A stretch of 64,000 nt of DNA from Cytophagales bacterium (GTDB taxonomy: Bacteria; Bacteroidota; Bacteroidia; Cytophagales; 172606-1), in NCBI GenBank assembly GCA_030446715.1, contig JAUJMU010000004.1:62001-126000 (forward strand), in the 5' to 3' direction. This document shows, piece by piece, positions 9,597 to 18,824 of the stretch. A program made the translations under genes and the position numbers. Position 1 is the stretch's first letter. Each line of letters starts with the position of its first letter. The notes beneath the pieces were generated by a model. It did not search any database. It was not told the origin of the DNA and saw only the letters and a list, made by a program, of their open reading frames with translations.

Positions 9597-9627
9597 AAAG
9601 GAGCTGCCCTTCTTTTTCTCCGGTGCC
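9597..9627 (+). terminator. Rho-independent terminator
   Basis: Stem gggcagct (9597-9604) / agctgccc (9612-9619) with a 7-base loop, followed by ttcttttt. It sits just beyond the 3' end of the minus-strand IS1182-type remnant. On the minus strand it lacks an equally good T run, so it works best for plus-strand transcripts. Confidence 0.65.
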
Positions 9628-9629
9628 CG

Positions 9630-11160
9630 TCAGCGGAGGGAAAACGGGCAGGAAAACAGCGGAAAAAGCAGGGGCAGAGGCCCTGTTAGGGCCCTGGCAG
9701 CGGCCAGATCCGTCTTTCTGTTCCAGCGGAGGAGTTTTCTGAGGTTGAAGGCCATAGCCGAAAGCAGCATCACCTTGTGGGCAGAGGCCTGTCCTCTGGT
9801 GTTGATTCTGCGCAGGGCCAGAAAACTGATCAGTGTACCCAGTACAGGTTCTGCCCTGCTCTGGCGGAGCTTTTTCATGTACTCCCCTTTTTGCTGGTCT
9901 GTCTGGAGTAAGCCCTATGGCAGTGGGTGTGGAAGCAGGTCATGTCCAGCTTTTTCTCCCTTGCTTTTTACCGGGGCAGGCCTCCCTTACCGGACAGGTG
10001 TTGCAGTCTTTGCGGGAGGCGCGGTAAGACTTTTTCCAGTAGTACTCCCGGTCGACAAAGTGGCGCGTCATTGTCAGCAGCTTTCCCTGAGGGCAGGTAA
10101 AGGAGTCTTTCAGCTGATCATAGACAAAGCCTTCGCGCTGCTTCTGGAAAAGACCATGAACCGGTATAAACCGGTGATCTTTTCCTGTTCCGGCCAGGCG
10201 TAGTTTTCACCGCTGCTGTAACCGGCGTCAGCTGCTATCCGGCGTAGTTTCAAATCATGTCTGGCAAGCCGGCTGCGGGTATTCTCCACCAGACTCTGCA
10301 GGCAGACACTGTCCTTCTTACCGGCAAGATCGGCCTGAATGTGGGTGATGATCCCTTCAGCTGCATCAACTGCAATGCTGGCAAGGTAGCAGAGCTGTCG
10401 GGGCTTGCCGGGCTTGACGGCAATACGAGCCTCCGGATCAGTGGGGAGTAGTGGGTCATGTTGCTCAGGTAGCGGGCTCTCTCTACCTTGTCACCGGGTT
10501 TACGTTTCCGGGTCTGCTGCCAGTGCTGCTGACGGCTCCTGAGTTCGCCGAGCTGGAAATCCTGCGCTGACAGGGTCCGCTGGTCCATACTGCTGCCGTC
10601 AAACTTAGCCCTCCGTCTCGGCTCCTGATCAGATGGTTCCGGCTCTTTTTCCTCCGGCTCTTTTTCACTTGCTGTGTCTTGCTGAAAAGAGACCAGCTGG
10701 GGTCCCGGTCCGGGAAAGCTGCCATCAGGTTGTTTTCTTCCAGTGAGTCCAGCCAAGCATTGGCTTTGACAAAGGCTGAATCCATGCACTGCTTTTCCCC
10801 GGCAACCATTCCCTTTTCCACGCAATGAGCCGGCACCCGCTCAAAGAGTGCCTCAGATACTTCCTGTCCCGGCAGGTGCCTGGTGCGGGAAACGGTGCTG
10901 TGCCAGGGAAGATGATCATCAAGGTTAAAGCCAAGAAAATACAGGATATCCAGCCGCATCGGGCAATGCTCAATCAGTCTGCGGTCAGAGGCAATGTTTT
11001 CCAGGTACCCCACAAGGACCAGCTTGAAGAATACCACCGGATCAATGCTCTGATGACCGCACTTACCCTGGTAGGGCGCAGTGGACTGGTAGAGAAACTC
11101 CCAGTCCGGCAGATCTTTCAGCCGGCGGTAGAAGCTGGAGGCGGGGACCCGTTCAGACAA
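9630..11160 (-). pseudogene. Second IS1182-type transposase, degenerate
   Basis: The N-terminal part (11160-10483) reads SERVPASSFYRRLKDLPDWEFLY...GKCGHQSIDPVVFFKLVLVGYLENI and RLDILYFLGFNLDDHLPWHSTVSRTR, typical of the large IS1182-type transposases of Bacteroidota. It then breaks into several frames. Recognisable pieces include KRKPGDKVERARYLSNMTHYSPL and, at the end (9878-9630), INTRGQASAHKVMLLSAMAFNLRKLLRW, the conserved C-terminus. It is of a different subtype from the copy at 7052. No ORF could give a working enzyme. Confidence 0.75.
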
Positions 11161-11463
11161 ACGAAACTCAGACAGCGTCTTTTCCTCAAAGTGCTGGTGA
11201 CCTGTGCATGGCAGGTAAGCTTTGGTGGGTCTTTTCTTAACTCACCTGTCAGTCTTTTTTGTATACTTACCGGGGATATTTTACAGTTGTGCAACAAGCA
11301 CACCAGCCAAGCCTTCCAGCAGGCCGCCGAAGCGCATAGCCAGAACAGGAGGCCACGCCGTCGGTTGGCTTCGGTGCGTTGTGTGCCATGGGAATAAAAA
11401 ATAAACGGTTGACGAATAAAAAACGCGCTTGAATTTTGTTGTCTGATCAGATAACTTTGTTTT
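11161..11463. other. Intergenic remnant
   Basis: About 300 bp between the degenerate transposase and the toxin gene. The first 40 bp extend the transposase frame without a start codon. The stretch 11395-11463 is A+T-rich and probably carries the higBA promoter, but I see no confident boxes. Confidence 0.4.
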
Positions 11464-11811
11464 GTGAGTTACATAAGACAAGTTATTGCATTTAAGCCAT
11501 ATTTCCTGGATTTCTACTTAAACCAGTCTGACAAAGTACAGGAAAAGATAGAATGGACGCTTGAATTAATCAGGACTACCCAACAGGTACCTGAGAAATA
11601 CTTCAGGCATATGGAAGGAACCAAAGGACTTTACGAAGTGAGAGTAGAGCAGGGAGGAAATATTTACCGCATCTTCTCATTCTTTGATAAGGGCAATGTA
11701 GTGGTGCTTGGTAACGCTTTCCAGAAGAAAAGCCAGAAAACACCCAAACAAGAGATAGATAAAGCGCTAAAAATTATGGAGGAATACTTTGATGAAAAAG
11801 ACAGCAAATAA
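11464..11811 (+). CDS. higB: HigB-like toxin (RelE/ParE superfamily)
   Basis: A 115-residue protein. The start is a GTG at 11464; no ATG fits. It has YLNQSDKVQEKIEWTLELIRT, then KHMEGTKGLYEVRVE-like (FRHMEGTKGLYEVRVEQGGNIYRIFSFF) and VVLGNAFQKKSQKTPKQEIDKALKIMEEY, the signature of the phage-derived Gp49-like/HigB family (PF05973). Such toxins are ribosome-dependent mRNA interferases. The toxin precedes its antitoxin and overlaps it by 20 bp, the usual higBA order. The gene is intact and sits among dead mobile elements. Confidence 0.85.
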   Translation: MSYIRQVIAFKPYFLDFYLNQSDKVQEKIEWTLELIRTTQQVPEKYFRHMEGTKGLYEVRVEQGGNIYRIFSFFDKGNVVVLGNAFQKKSQKTPKQEIDKALKIMEEYFDEKDSK

Positions 11812-12100
11812 TAACATCACCACATTAGACGAGGTACTTGATGCAAAATATGGCAAAAAAGGCATGCCAAAGCGGGATAAGTGGGAGCAGGAGTTTGAAG
11901 CGTTCAAACTTGGTATATTGATAGAGGAGGCACGCAAAAAATTGAACATGACGCAGGAAGAACTTGCCGAGAAATGTGGGACAAACAAAGCATACATCTC
12001 CAGAATTGAGAACAATGCTTCCGATATCAGATTATCAACCTTGATGAGAATCATTCAACAGGGACTTGGTGGACATCTGAAGATAACCTTAGAACTGTAA
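11792..12100 (+). CDS. higA: HigA-like antitoxin, XRE family
   Basis: The ATG at 11792 lies about 9 bp after ggagga (11778-11783), a good ribosome site inside the toxin gene. The N-terminal 50 residues (LDAKYGKKGMPKRDKWEQEFEAFKLGILIEEARKK) are the usual toxin-binding part. The helix-turn-helix MTQEELAEKCGTNKAYISRIEN follows. It would neutralise HigB and repress the operon. The 102-residue length is normal. The ORF-less intron lies convergent 24 bp downstream. Confidence 0.88.
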   Translation: MKKTANNNITTLDEVLDAKYGKKGMPKRDKWEQEFEAFKLGILIEEARKKLNMTQEELAEKCGTNKAYISRIENNASDIRLSTLMRIIQQGLGGHLKITLEL

Positions 12101-12123
12101 TGAACAAATAAGCACGGCACACA

Positions 12124-12620
12124 ATCGAGTAGGTGGCCCCGCTACCAAACGATAGCGGGGTGCACCTCTCACACCACCCTGCGTACGGCTCCCGTACAGG
12201 GCGGTTCACCAGGCATAGGAGCGCCGCTCTTTACACCAGCATTCCCTCGATCCGGGTTTAAGAACAGGCTGGCAAACTATAACGTTTGAACCTCCTGATC
12301 GAATTCAGGACCACCTGGCGTTCGGCCCTTCGTCCCTTGGTGAGACCTCTGTCTAGTCTATCTATGACAGCCCGTGTCCGGGCTTACTATGGCTATGGAC
12401 CGATGAAGCCTAGCTTCAGGTCCACTAGCTGACTTCCTGCTCCTTTTGAGAGCAGCATCTCCCCGGGTAAGACACTTATCCTTCCGTTGATGAGTGCCGC
12501 ATCTACTCCATGTGGTTTGTTGGTCAGGGGCTTCACAAAGGTGGGGAGTGTACAGGGAACTGTGTCAGGGGAAATTGGAGTCCAGTTATCGCTCGTTTTT
12601 GCTACTGCAGTAACGTGCAC
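12124..12620 (-). ncRNA. Group IIC intron ribozyme, lacking its reverse transcriptase
   Basis: Read on the minus strand, the element starts GTGCAC at 12620 directly after the T6 tail of a terminator, the preferred insertion site of group IIC introns. Near the 3' end, domain V (12207-12173) begins GAACCGCC and ends AGGGTGGTG with a GTACGG/CCGTAC stem. Domain VI follows (CCCCGCTA...TAGCGGGG) and the element closes with CCTACTCGAT near 12124. The stretch CTTACCCGGGGAG (about 12475-12463), then GGAAGTCAGC, CATAGTA and GGGACGAAGGGCC resemble the Oceanobacillus iheyensis IIC intron as I remember it. At 497 nt there is no room for the maturase ORF in domain IV. The 5' part of domain I looks shortened or divergent, so splicing ability is unproven. 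Confidence 0.7.
12397..12423 (-). repeat. 27-bp GGACC...GGTCC palindrome inside the intron
   Basis: Minus strand: GGACC, then TGAAGC CTA-like loop GCTTCA, then TCGGTCC, ending before ATAG. It lies between GTCAGC and CATAGTA, which are nearly adjacent in the O. iheyensis intron as I recall it, so it looks like an insertion. It resembles the four 30-bp palindromes in the IS3-type copy at 50.0-50.7 kb. Confidence 0.6.
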
Positions 12621-12643
12621 AAAAAAGCCCGCCGGAAGCGGGC
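12621..12643 (-). terminator. Rho-independent terminator of susCD
   Basis: Minus strand: GCCCGC TTCCG GCGGGC followed by six T residues (12626-12621). It lies about 100 bp after the SusD stop, and the intron begins at the last T. Confidence 0.85.
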
Positions 12644-12745
12644 AAAAAGGGGGGGGTAAAACTGAGCACCTTTATTTTACTACAGTCACTGATGTTATCC
12701 GAACGCCCCGGACAAAACTTGCAACTATTCCGCTATTGCCAGTTT

Positions 12746-14143
12746 TTACCTGAAAGCCCACATATCCACATCGAGCAACTGACCACCCTGCCGCTCAATG
12801 GCAGATGTCAGATTCCCATTATTGGTGTTTACCTCCGTGATGGGGTACAGGTAACGCCGGGGAATAACGCGGCTGGGGTTAAAGCTGGTAGAAATACCCG
12901 CCGGAGGCGTAATCTCCGGAAAGCCCGTCCGGCGGTAATCCACCCAGACCTCATTGGTTCCCTGAGCATACAGGGCGATGTACTTCTGCGAAATAATCCG
13001 GCTCAGTTTTTCCTCAAAGGTGGTCAGTCCGTCCAAAGTACCGAACCTGTCCAGGTAAGCGGTATAGCTTGCCGGGGCAATGCCCAACTGGAGCATACTG
13101 GCTTCAATCCCTTCCCGCAAGGCATTGGCGGCCCGGGTTTCGTCGTTAGTCCGTAAGCTGGCTTCAGCTTCCAGAAACTTCAGTTCGGGCAGCGAGATGT
13201 AAGGCATCGGTGAATTGTTCTGACCCCAGTACAAATCAGTGTTGTTCGGCCGGTATACCCGGTAAAGATTGCTTACCAGTACGGCATACCGGGCAAGCCG
13301 GGGATCATTGTTACTGGTAAGTACACCGGCAAAAAAAGGAGACAGGGCAACCTGATTGGGCCGGTCCTGACCAAAATAAGCAATCGGGTGAGCTTCGATC
13401 AGGGAAGTGCCGAATGGAAACGTGGGCTGGTCCTGAAGGTTCTTAAATGCCTTTGGTATTTGTTCCAGTGCCCTGGCCGATGCCTGCGGATCACGTTTGG
13501 TCAGGTGCATATAGTAACGTGCTTTCAGAGCATAGGCGGTTGACGTCCATTTAGCCGGGTTCCCGCCAAAAATCAGATCATCAGAGGCCGGACTTTTCGG
13601 GGTTTTTGGTTTAGCCAGTTCCACAATGGCTTCATCCAGCAGTTGTTGGATGGAACCGTATACTGACTCCTGGGTATCATAGGCAGGTGTCAGATTTCCG
13701 ATACCGTTGAATGCCTCCGTATAAGGCACATCTCCCCAGTAAGTAGTAGCCACAGCGAGATTCAGCGCCATGAGGATTTTGCCGATGCCTACGTAGTGCG
13801 GCAGGTTTTGCTGCTGTCCGTCCTTGATCAGAATGTCGGCGTCCTTCATTGCCCCGGCGTATAATCCACTGGTCCAGAACTCATCCAGAATAGTAGCGTC
13901 GAGCAGGTAATCGGTATAACTGGCCGGTTGAAAATCAGTGCCCACCAGATGCTGCACCACGGTACCGGTAACTCTGGGGCCTATGGAGCCCATGTTGCGC
14001 GCAGTCTGGGCCTCGGCTGCGGGCAGAACAAATTTCAGCTCAACGTTCAGCTGCCGGGCGGGATCAATATTGGTATCTCCGAAATCGCAGGCGCCCAGCA
14101 GGGAAAGCAGGCCCAGCGTAAAGAGGTTTCTGTATCTTTTCAT
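12746..14143 (-). CDS. SusD/RagB-type outer-membrane nutrient-binding lipoprotein
   Basis: I chose the ATG at 14143 because it gives the lipoprotein signal MKRYRNLFTLGLLSLLGAC; an upstream in-frame start would bury it. The mature protein is surface-anchored and helical, with TPR-like motifs: LATTYWGDVPYTEAF, KWTSTAYALKARYYMHLTK, MPYISLPELKFLEAEASLR and the C-terminal NEVWVDYRRTGFPEI. It belongs to the SusD-like group without the classical starch-binding residues. It would capture a ligand and hand it to the SusC-type channel encoded 20 bp upstream on the same strand. At 465 residues it is complete. The ligand is unknown. Confidence 0.9.
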   Translation of the reverse strand: MKRYRNLFTLGLLSLLGACDFGDTNIDPARQLNVELKFVLPAAEAQTARNMGSIGPRVTGTVVQHLVGTDFQPASYTDYLLDATILDEFWTSGLYAGAMKDADILIKDGQQQNLPHYVGIGKILMALNLAVATTYWGDVPYTEAFNGIGNLTPAYDTQESVYGSIQQLLDEAIVELAKPKTPKSPASDDLIFGGNPAKWTSTAYALKARYYMHLTKRDPQASARALEQIPKAFKNLQDQPTFPFGTSLIEAHPIAYFGQDRPNQVALSPFFAGVLTSNNDPRLARYAVLVSNLYRVYRPNNTDLYWGQNNSPMPYISLPELKFLEAEASLRTNDETRAANALREGIEASMLQLGIAPASYTAYLDRFGTLDGLTTFEEKLSRIISQKYIALYAQGTNEVWVDYRRTGFPEITPPAGISTSFNPSRVIPRRYLYPITEVNTNNGNLTSAIERQGGQLLDVDMWAFR

Positions 14144-14163
14144 ATTTGAAATCGGAAGAGAAA

Positions 14164-17100
14164 TTATAAAGTGATTTGCAGGGAAGCGCCAAAACTCCGG
14201 GTATTCGGGAGGTTGAAGTAGTCCCACCCGACGGCATTGCTGTCACCCGACAGATTCGTTTCCGGATCAACGCCCTTGTAATTGGTGATCAGAAACACAT
14301 TGCGGCCGTACAGGGAAACCCGGGCTCCGCTGAAGGTTTTGCCCAGCAGGCCGGAGGGCAGGTTATAGGAAAGCGTCAGTTCACGGAGGCGTACCCAGGA
14401 GCCGTCTTCCACGTATTCTTCGGCCAGCCCCAGTGATCCGTACCGGCGCCACTTATTTGTATTGAGCGGATTGGCCGGATTGGCAAAATCAACCGGAGTG
14501 GTATTGACTACTTCAGTGGGTCTGCCATTCCGGTCGGCCACCACGCCGTCAAATACATAGCCGGTTACGTTGCGCAGGTCGCCCGACTCCTTTGAGGTAC
14601 CAAAGTTGCCCATTGAACCCCGGGTTCCGTTCCAGATGTCGCCTCCCCGGCGTATGTCCAGCAAACCTGACAGGCTGAAGCCTTTAAAGGAGAAAGTGTT
14701 CTGGAATCCGGCCAGCCAGTCGGGGTTCGGATCACCCACGATGCCCTGCACAGGATCAATCAGGGGCCAGCCGTCCGGACCGATTACCAGATTGCCACTG
14801 ACGTCACGCAGGTAGCGGGTGCCGCTCAGTACACCGTAGGGTTGCCCCTTGATGATCAGTGAAGAAAGGGCGCTGAACGTCTGCAGGGAAATGACGGGAA
14901 CCGGCAGGTCAGTAACGATTGTGCGGGCCCGGGTGAAGTTCAGGTTCATGTCCCAGGTAAAAGCAGCGGTCTGAACCGGGGTGGCACTCAGGGCAATCTC
15001 GATTCCGTTATTCTCGATAGTGCCCGCATTCCGGGTAATGCGGCTGAAGCCGGAAGCGCTGGAGATGGTAACGTCCACGATCTGGTCAGTAGTAACCGCA
15101 TTGTAATAAGTAATGTCCATGCCCACCCGCCCGCGCAGGAACTTGAAATCACCGCCTACCTCGAAAGTAGAGGTACGTTCGGCTTTCAGATCCGGATTGC
15201 CCAGGGTGCTGCTGCGTTCGAAGGCGTTGACCCCGAAAGCCGGAAACCGGTTGGAAGGCACCAGGTTGTCGCCACCGATTACCGCCGAACCGTAGTAGCT
15301 GTTGGTAGAATAGATGGCTGCATCGTTGCCTACCTGCCCGTAGGATACGCGTAATTTACCGTAGGGCAGCAGGTTTGAGTTGGTCAGACCTAAAAGCTCA
15401 GTAAACTCTATCCCCAGACTTGCCGTCGGATAGAAAAAGGAATTGTTGCCCCGGGTAAGGGTAGAAGACCAGTCGTTGCGGCCGGTCAGATTCAGGTGAA
15501 CAATATTGCGGTAGCTTAACTTCAGATCGGCAAATACTCCTACCAGTTTACGGCGGCTGTTGCTTTCGGAAGCCTGTACGGTAGCCGCATTGCTGATGTT
15601 GAAAAATCCGGGTGATGCCAGATTACGACCTTCCGCCGTCTGGTTGATAAACTGGGTAGAGAAGTAATTGTGGCCAAGCGTGGCATTCAGATTGATGGTT
15701 TCTGAAATATCCTTTTCAATCAGCAGCAGCAGATCTGAGTTCAGATCGTTGGAAAAGCGGGCTACCTGCTCTACCGCGCCGGTGATTTCGGAGGAGGAAT
15801 TGATATCCCAGCCAAAGTTGCGCCGGTCCGTAAAGTGGTCCAGGCCCAGTTTGTACCTCAGCCGGAGCCAGGGCAGAAAACGGTATTCAAGGTTGACGTT
15901 GCCGATGATCCGGTTTACATTGTCGCGGTAAGGTACTCTTTCCACCGACCAGAAGGGGTTGTCGTAGTTGCCGTTTCCCCGGTAGGCCCGCTGCGTGCCG
16001 TCGGGCAGCGCGTAAGTAGTAGGGTCATCGGCGGCATCCTGCCCGGTTTTCCCGTTGCCAATGTCAAAAGTAGGCGTATTGCGGAGCAGGCCTATCATTA
16101 CGCCCGATACATTGGAGCCCCGCTGTATACGGTTGCCGCCCGAATTGATAAACGTAGCGGACATTCCCGCCGACAGTTTGTCGGTAAGCTGCGTGTTGAT
16201 GGTGCTCTTGAAGGAGTAGCGGCCAAAGTCAGCGTTGGGAATGATACCCGTCTGATACAGGCGGCCGCCCGAGAAGTAGTAGGTGGTCCGTTCGCTTCCT
16301 CCCGATACGGAAAGATTATTGTCAAAAGTATGGCCGGTCACAAAAAAGGCCTCATAAGGATCGTAGGCCCGGGCGGCTACCCCATTGCCGGTGCCTGCGG
16401 GTACAAGGGCCCCGTTGCGGTCATATAGGTAGCTTGCGTCACCGTTGTATTCGAGCTCCGCTATGGGCGGTCCCCAGCTGTTGCTCTCCTCGGTTTCCGG
16501 CCCGCGGTAAACGTACATCCGGTTGCGGATAGAGCCCTGTGCATACTGCGACTGTCTTTCCGGCAGGCGGTTTACCCGCTCCATGGAGAAGGCGGAGTTA
16601 TAGGTAATGACCGGCTTTCCGGATTTTCCGCGTTTGGTAGTGATGATAACGGCCCCGTTGGCGGCCCGGATGCCGTACAGAGCTGTAGCGGCCGGCCCTT
16701 TCAGTATGGAAAGTGATTCAATGTCATTGGGATTGATATCCACGGCCCGGTTGGAATTGTCTACCCCGGCGGTACCATTGCCTGACGAGGAGTTATCAAT
16801 GGGAACTCCATCTACCACGAAAAGCGGGCTGTTATCCCCGTTGATGGACTTATTGCCCCGGATGCGGATATTTGCCGAGGCCCCCGGTGAACCCGAGGAA
16901 GAAACCACCTGCACCCCGGCTGCTTTGCCGCTGAGGGCACTGACTATGTTTGTTTCGCGGGCCCGCACCAGCTGCTCAGCCTTCACATCCTGAATAGAAT
17001 ACCCGAGTTGCCGCTTATTGGCCTCAATTCCCACGGCGGTTACCACGACTTCGTCCAGCTTCTGGTTATCTACCTCCAGTTGCACATTGATAACGGAATT

Positions 17101-17364
17101 GCTGCCCAGGGGAATTTCCTGCCGGACGAAGCCGATGTAGGAAAATACCAGCGTACCTTCATTGACGGGTACCTCAAGGGAATAATTGCCGGCCTCATTG
17201 GTAATGGTACCGGTAGACGTCCCTTTCAGCACGATGTTTACCCCTGGTATGCCCGTGCCGTTCTCGGAGGAAGTAACTTTGCCGGTTACGGTTCTTCCCT
17301 GCGCCAGCGCAGCATAGTTGATCAGCAGTAACAATCCTGCCGAAAAGAGTAGTAATCTCCTCAT
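14164..17364 (-). CDS. SusC/RagA-type TonB-linked outer-membrane transporter
   Basis: A 1066-residue protein. Signal peptide at about 1-22 (RRLLLFSAGLLLLINYAALAQ), then a carboxypeptidase-regulatory-like domain (about 24-105: GKVTSSENGTGIPGVNIVLKGT...GNYSLEVP) and the plug (about 115-235) with VRIRGNKSI-like NIRIRGNKSINGDNSPLFVVDGVPI and IKRG-type TTKRGKSGKP. The long beta-barrel ends in FGASLQITL with a terminal aromatic/hydrophobic strand. It imports a ligand with its SusD partner using TonB energy. The gene is intact, which is notable given the frameshifts elsewhere. The divergent neighbour is a secreted M14 peptidase, so the ligand may be peptide-linked, but this is only inferred. Confidence 0.95.
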   Translation of the reverse strand: MRRLLLFSAGLLLLINYAALAQGRTVTGKVTSSENGTGIPGVNIVLKGTSTGTITNEAGNYSLEVPVNEGTLVFSYIGFVRQEIPLGSNSVINVQLEVDNQKLDEVVVTAVGIEANKRQLGYSIQDVKAEQLVRARETNIVSALSGKAAGVQVVSSSGSPGASANIRIRGNKSINGDNSPLFVVDGVPIDNSSSGNGTAGVDNSNRAVDINPNDIESLSILKGPAATALYGIRAANGAVIITTKRGKSGKPVITYNSAFSMERVNRLPERQSQYAQGSIRNRMYVYRGPETEESNSWGPPIAELEYNGDASYLYDRNGALVPAGTGNGVAARAYDPYEAFFVTGHTFDNNLSVSGGSERTTYYFSGGRLYQTGIIPNADFGRYSFKSTINTQLTDKLSAGMSATFINSGGNRIQRGSNVSGVMIGLLRNTPTFDIGNGKTGQDAADDPTTYALPDGTQRAYRGNGNYDNPFWSVERVPYRDNVNRIIGNVNLEYRFLPWLRLRYKLGLDHFTDRRNFGWDINSSSEITGAVEQVARFSNDLNSDLLLLIEKDISETINLNATLGHNYFSTQFINQTAEGRNLASPGFFNISNAATVQASESNSRRKLVGVFADLKLSYRNIVHLNLTGRNDWSSTLTRGNNSFFYPTASLGIEFTELLGLTNSNLLPYGKLRVSYGQVGNDAAIYSTNSYYGSAVIGGDNLVPSNRFPAFGVNAFERSSTLGNPDLKAERTSTFEVGGDFKFLRGRVGMDITYYNAVTTDQIVDVTISSASGFSRITRNAGTIENNGIEIALSATPVQTAAFTWDMNLNFTRARTIVTDLPVPVISLQTFSALSSLIIKGQPYGVLSGTRYLRDVSGNLVIGPDGWPLIDPVQGIVGDPNPDWLAGFQNTFSFKGFSLSGLLDIRRGGDIWNGTRGSMGNFGTSKESGDLRNVTGYVFDGVVADRNGRPTEVVNTTPVDFANPANPLNTNKWRRYGSLGLAEEYVEDGSWVRLRELTLSYNLPSGLLGKTFSGARVSLYGRNVFLITNYKGVDPETNLSGDSNAVGWDYFNLPNTRSFGASLQITL

Positions 17365-17573
17365 GTTTGATAAGTGGTTAGATGAAGTAAAGGAAGAGTC
17401 CGGATTTGCAGGACAGCTTTATTCTTAGAACTAAATTTGGCCCGAAGGGGCAGTTTACCATTTTCCGGGATATTTTTATTAAAATTTAAAAAGTTATTTC
17501 CTCATCTTACCGGTATATCTTTCCGGGCAGAATAAATAAGAAAAGTCATTTTGGCCGCAATCCCGCTGGAGTC

Positions 17574-18824
17574 ATGCAAAAAAAGTTATTGATCAGTACC
17601 ATTTACCTGGGAGTTTTTCTGGCCGGATTTTCCGGGAAAGCCCAGAATCAGCCCGCACCGGGCAGTCAGCCCCTGTCGTACGATCCGCCTGGCTCTACCG
17701 ACACCCGGAGCAAGCCGATTGAACTACCGGTAAGGCGCACCTACTCGTTTGAGGGGAGTGGAGTCCGGGTCAGCACCGACTTTGAGGGCGCCCGGCTGAA
17801 CGAACTGACCCAACTGAACGACACGCTGTTTACGGCGGTAATCCGTCCCGAAAACGCGCCGATCAACATGAGTCCGTGGTACGCCTTCAAAGTATGGGCT
17901 GATTCAGCGCGGCCGGTTTACATCCGGATGACTTACCAGAACGGCCGTCACCGCTACTATCCCAAAATCAGCAGTGAGGGACAACGCTGGCAGCCGCTTG
18001 ACTCGGCAAGCTTTTTTCCCGGAGATAGTGTCGCCACAATGCGCCTTGCCGCCGGTCCGGATACGCTGTGGATAGCCGCGCAGGAGATGATATTGCTCCG
18101 GCACGTACAAGTCTGGGCGGATAGTCTTGACCGGCTGCCCTTTGTGAGCAAACAAACGGTGGGTTACAGTGCGCAGCAGCGTCCCATCATTGCCCTGTCC
18201 GTGGGCAAACCTGACAGCAAACGCGTGCTGGCCGTGATCAGCCGCCAGCACCCGCCGGAAGTGACCGGCTACCTTGCCATGCAGGCCTTTGTGGAAACCA
18301 TTGCCGGGGATAGCAAGCTTGCCCGGCGCTTCCGCCGGAAGTTTGAAACCATTGTGTTACCGATGATCAATCCCGACGGTGTGGCCAACGGACACTGGCG
18401 GCACAATACGGGCGGCATTGACCTGAACCGGGACTGGAAGTACTTCCGCCAGCCCGAAACTGCCGTCGTGCGGGATTTCCTGACCAAAGAAGTCAGCCGG
18501 CAGCAGGCCAGAGTATATTTCGGGCTGGATTTCCACTCTACCTGGAATGACATTTATTACGTGTTCGATGAAAAAACGACCCCCTATGCTACCTCCCTGA
18601 CGCAGCAGTGGCTGACTGGCGTGGAAGGCGTTATTCCCGGTTATAAGGCGAATCAGAGTGCCTCCGGCACAGAATCTCCCATCTCGAAGAACTGGTTTTT
18701 TACGCAGTTCGGCGCTGATGCCGTAACCTACGAAGTAGGCGACAATACGCCCCGTGATGATCTGCGGGTAAAAGGGCAGGTAGCTGCAGTGGAGATGATG
18801 AAACTTCTGCTCAAACAACGGTGA
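17574..18824 (+). CDS. M14-family zinc carboxypeptidase, secreted
   Basis: A 416-residue protein with signal peptide MQKKLLISTIYLGVFLAGFSGKAQ. Residues about 50-200 form a beta-sandwich as in cytosolic-carboxypeptidase-like (CCP) relatives. The catalytic domain has the zinc motif H226-P-P-E229, then NPDGVANGHWRHNTGGIDLNRDW, the third zinc ligand H321 in DFHSTW, and the catalytic Glu at about 387 in YEVGDN. All key residues are present. It removes C-terminal amino acids or side-chain peptides. It is divergent from susC across a 209-bp A+T-rich gap that must hold both promoters. Confidence 0.88.
   Translation: MQKKLLISTIYLGVFLAGFSGKAQNQPAPGSQPLSYDPPGSTDTRSKPIELPVRRTYSFEGSGVRVSTDFEGARLNELTQLNDTLFTAVIRPENAPINMSPWYAFKVWADSARPVYIRMTYQNGRHRYYPKISSEGQRWQPLDSASFFPGDSVATMRLAAGPDTLWIAAQEMILLRHVQVWADSLDRLPFVSKQTVGYSAQQRPIIALSVGKPDSKRVLAVISRQHPPEVTGYLAMQAFVETIAGDSKLARRFRRKFETIVLPMINPDGVANGHWRHNTGGIDLNRDWKYFRQPETAVVRDFLTKEVSRQQARVYFGLDFHSTWNDIYYVFDEKTTPYATSLTQQWLTGVEGVIPGYKANQSASGTESPISKNWFFTQFGADAVTYEVGDNTPRDDLRVKGQVAAVEMMKLLLKQR

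Noticed and set aside
12393-12620. A 75-codon minus-strand frame starting at the intron's GTG
   Set aside because: It coincides with intron domain I sequence and has no protein similarity; the GTG is the ribozyme 5' end.
17365-17573. Bacteroidota TAnnTTTG promoter boxes between susC and the M14 gene
   Set aside because: A+T-rich stretches exist but no match with correct -33/-7 spacing was convincing.
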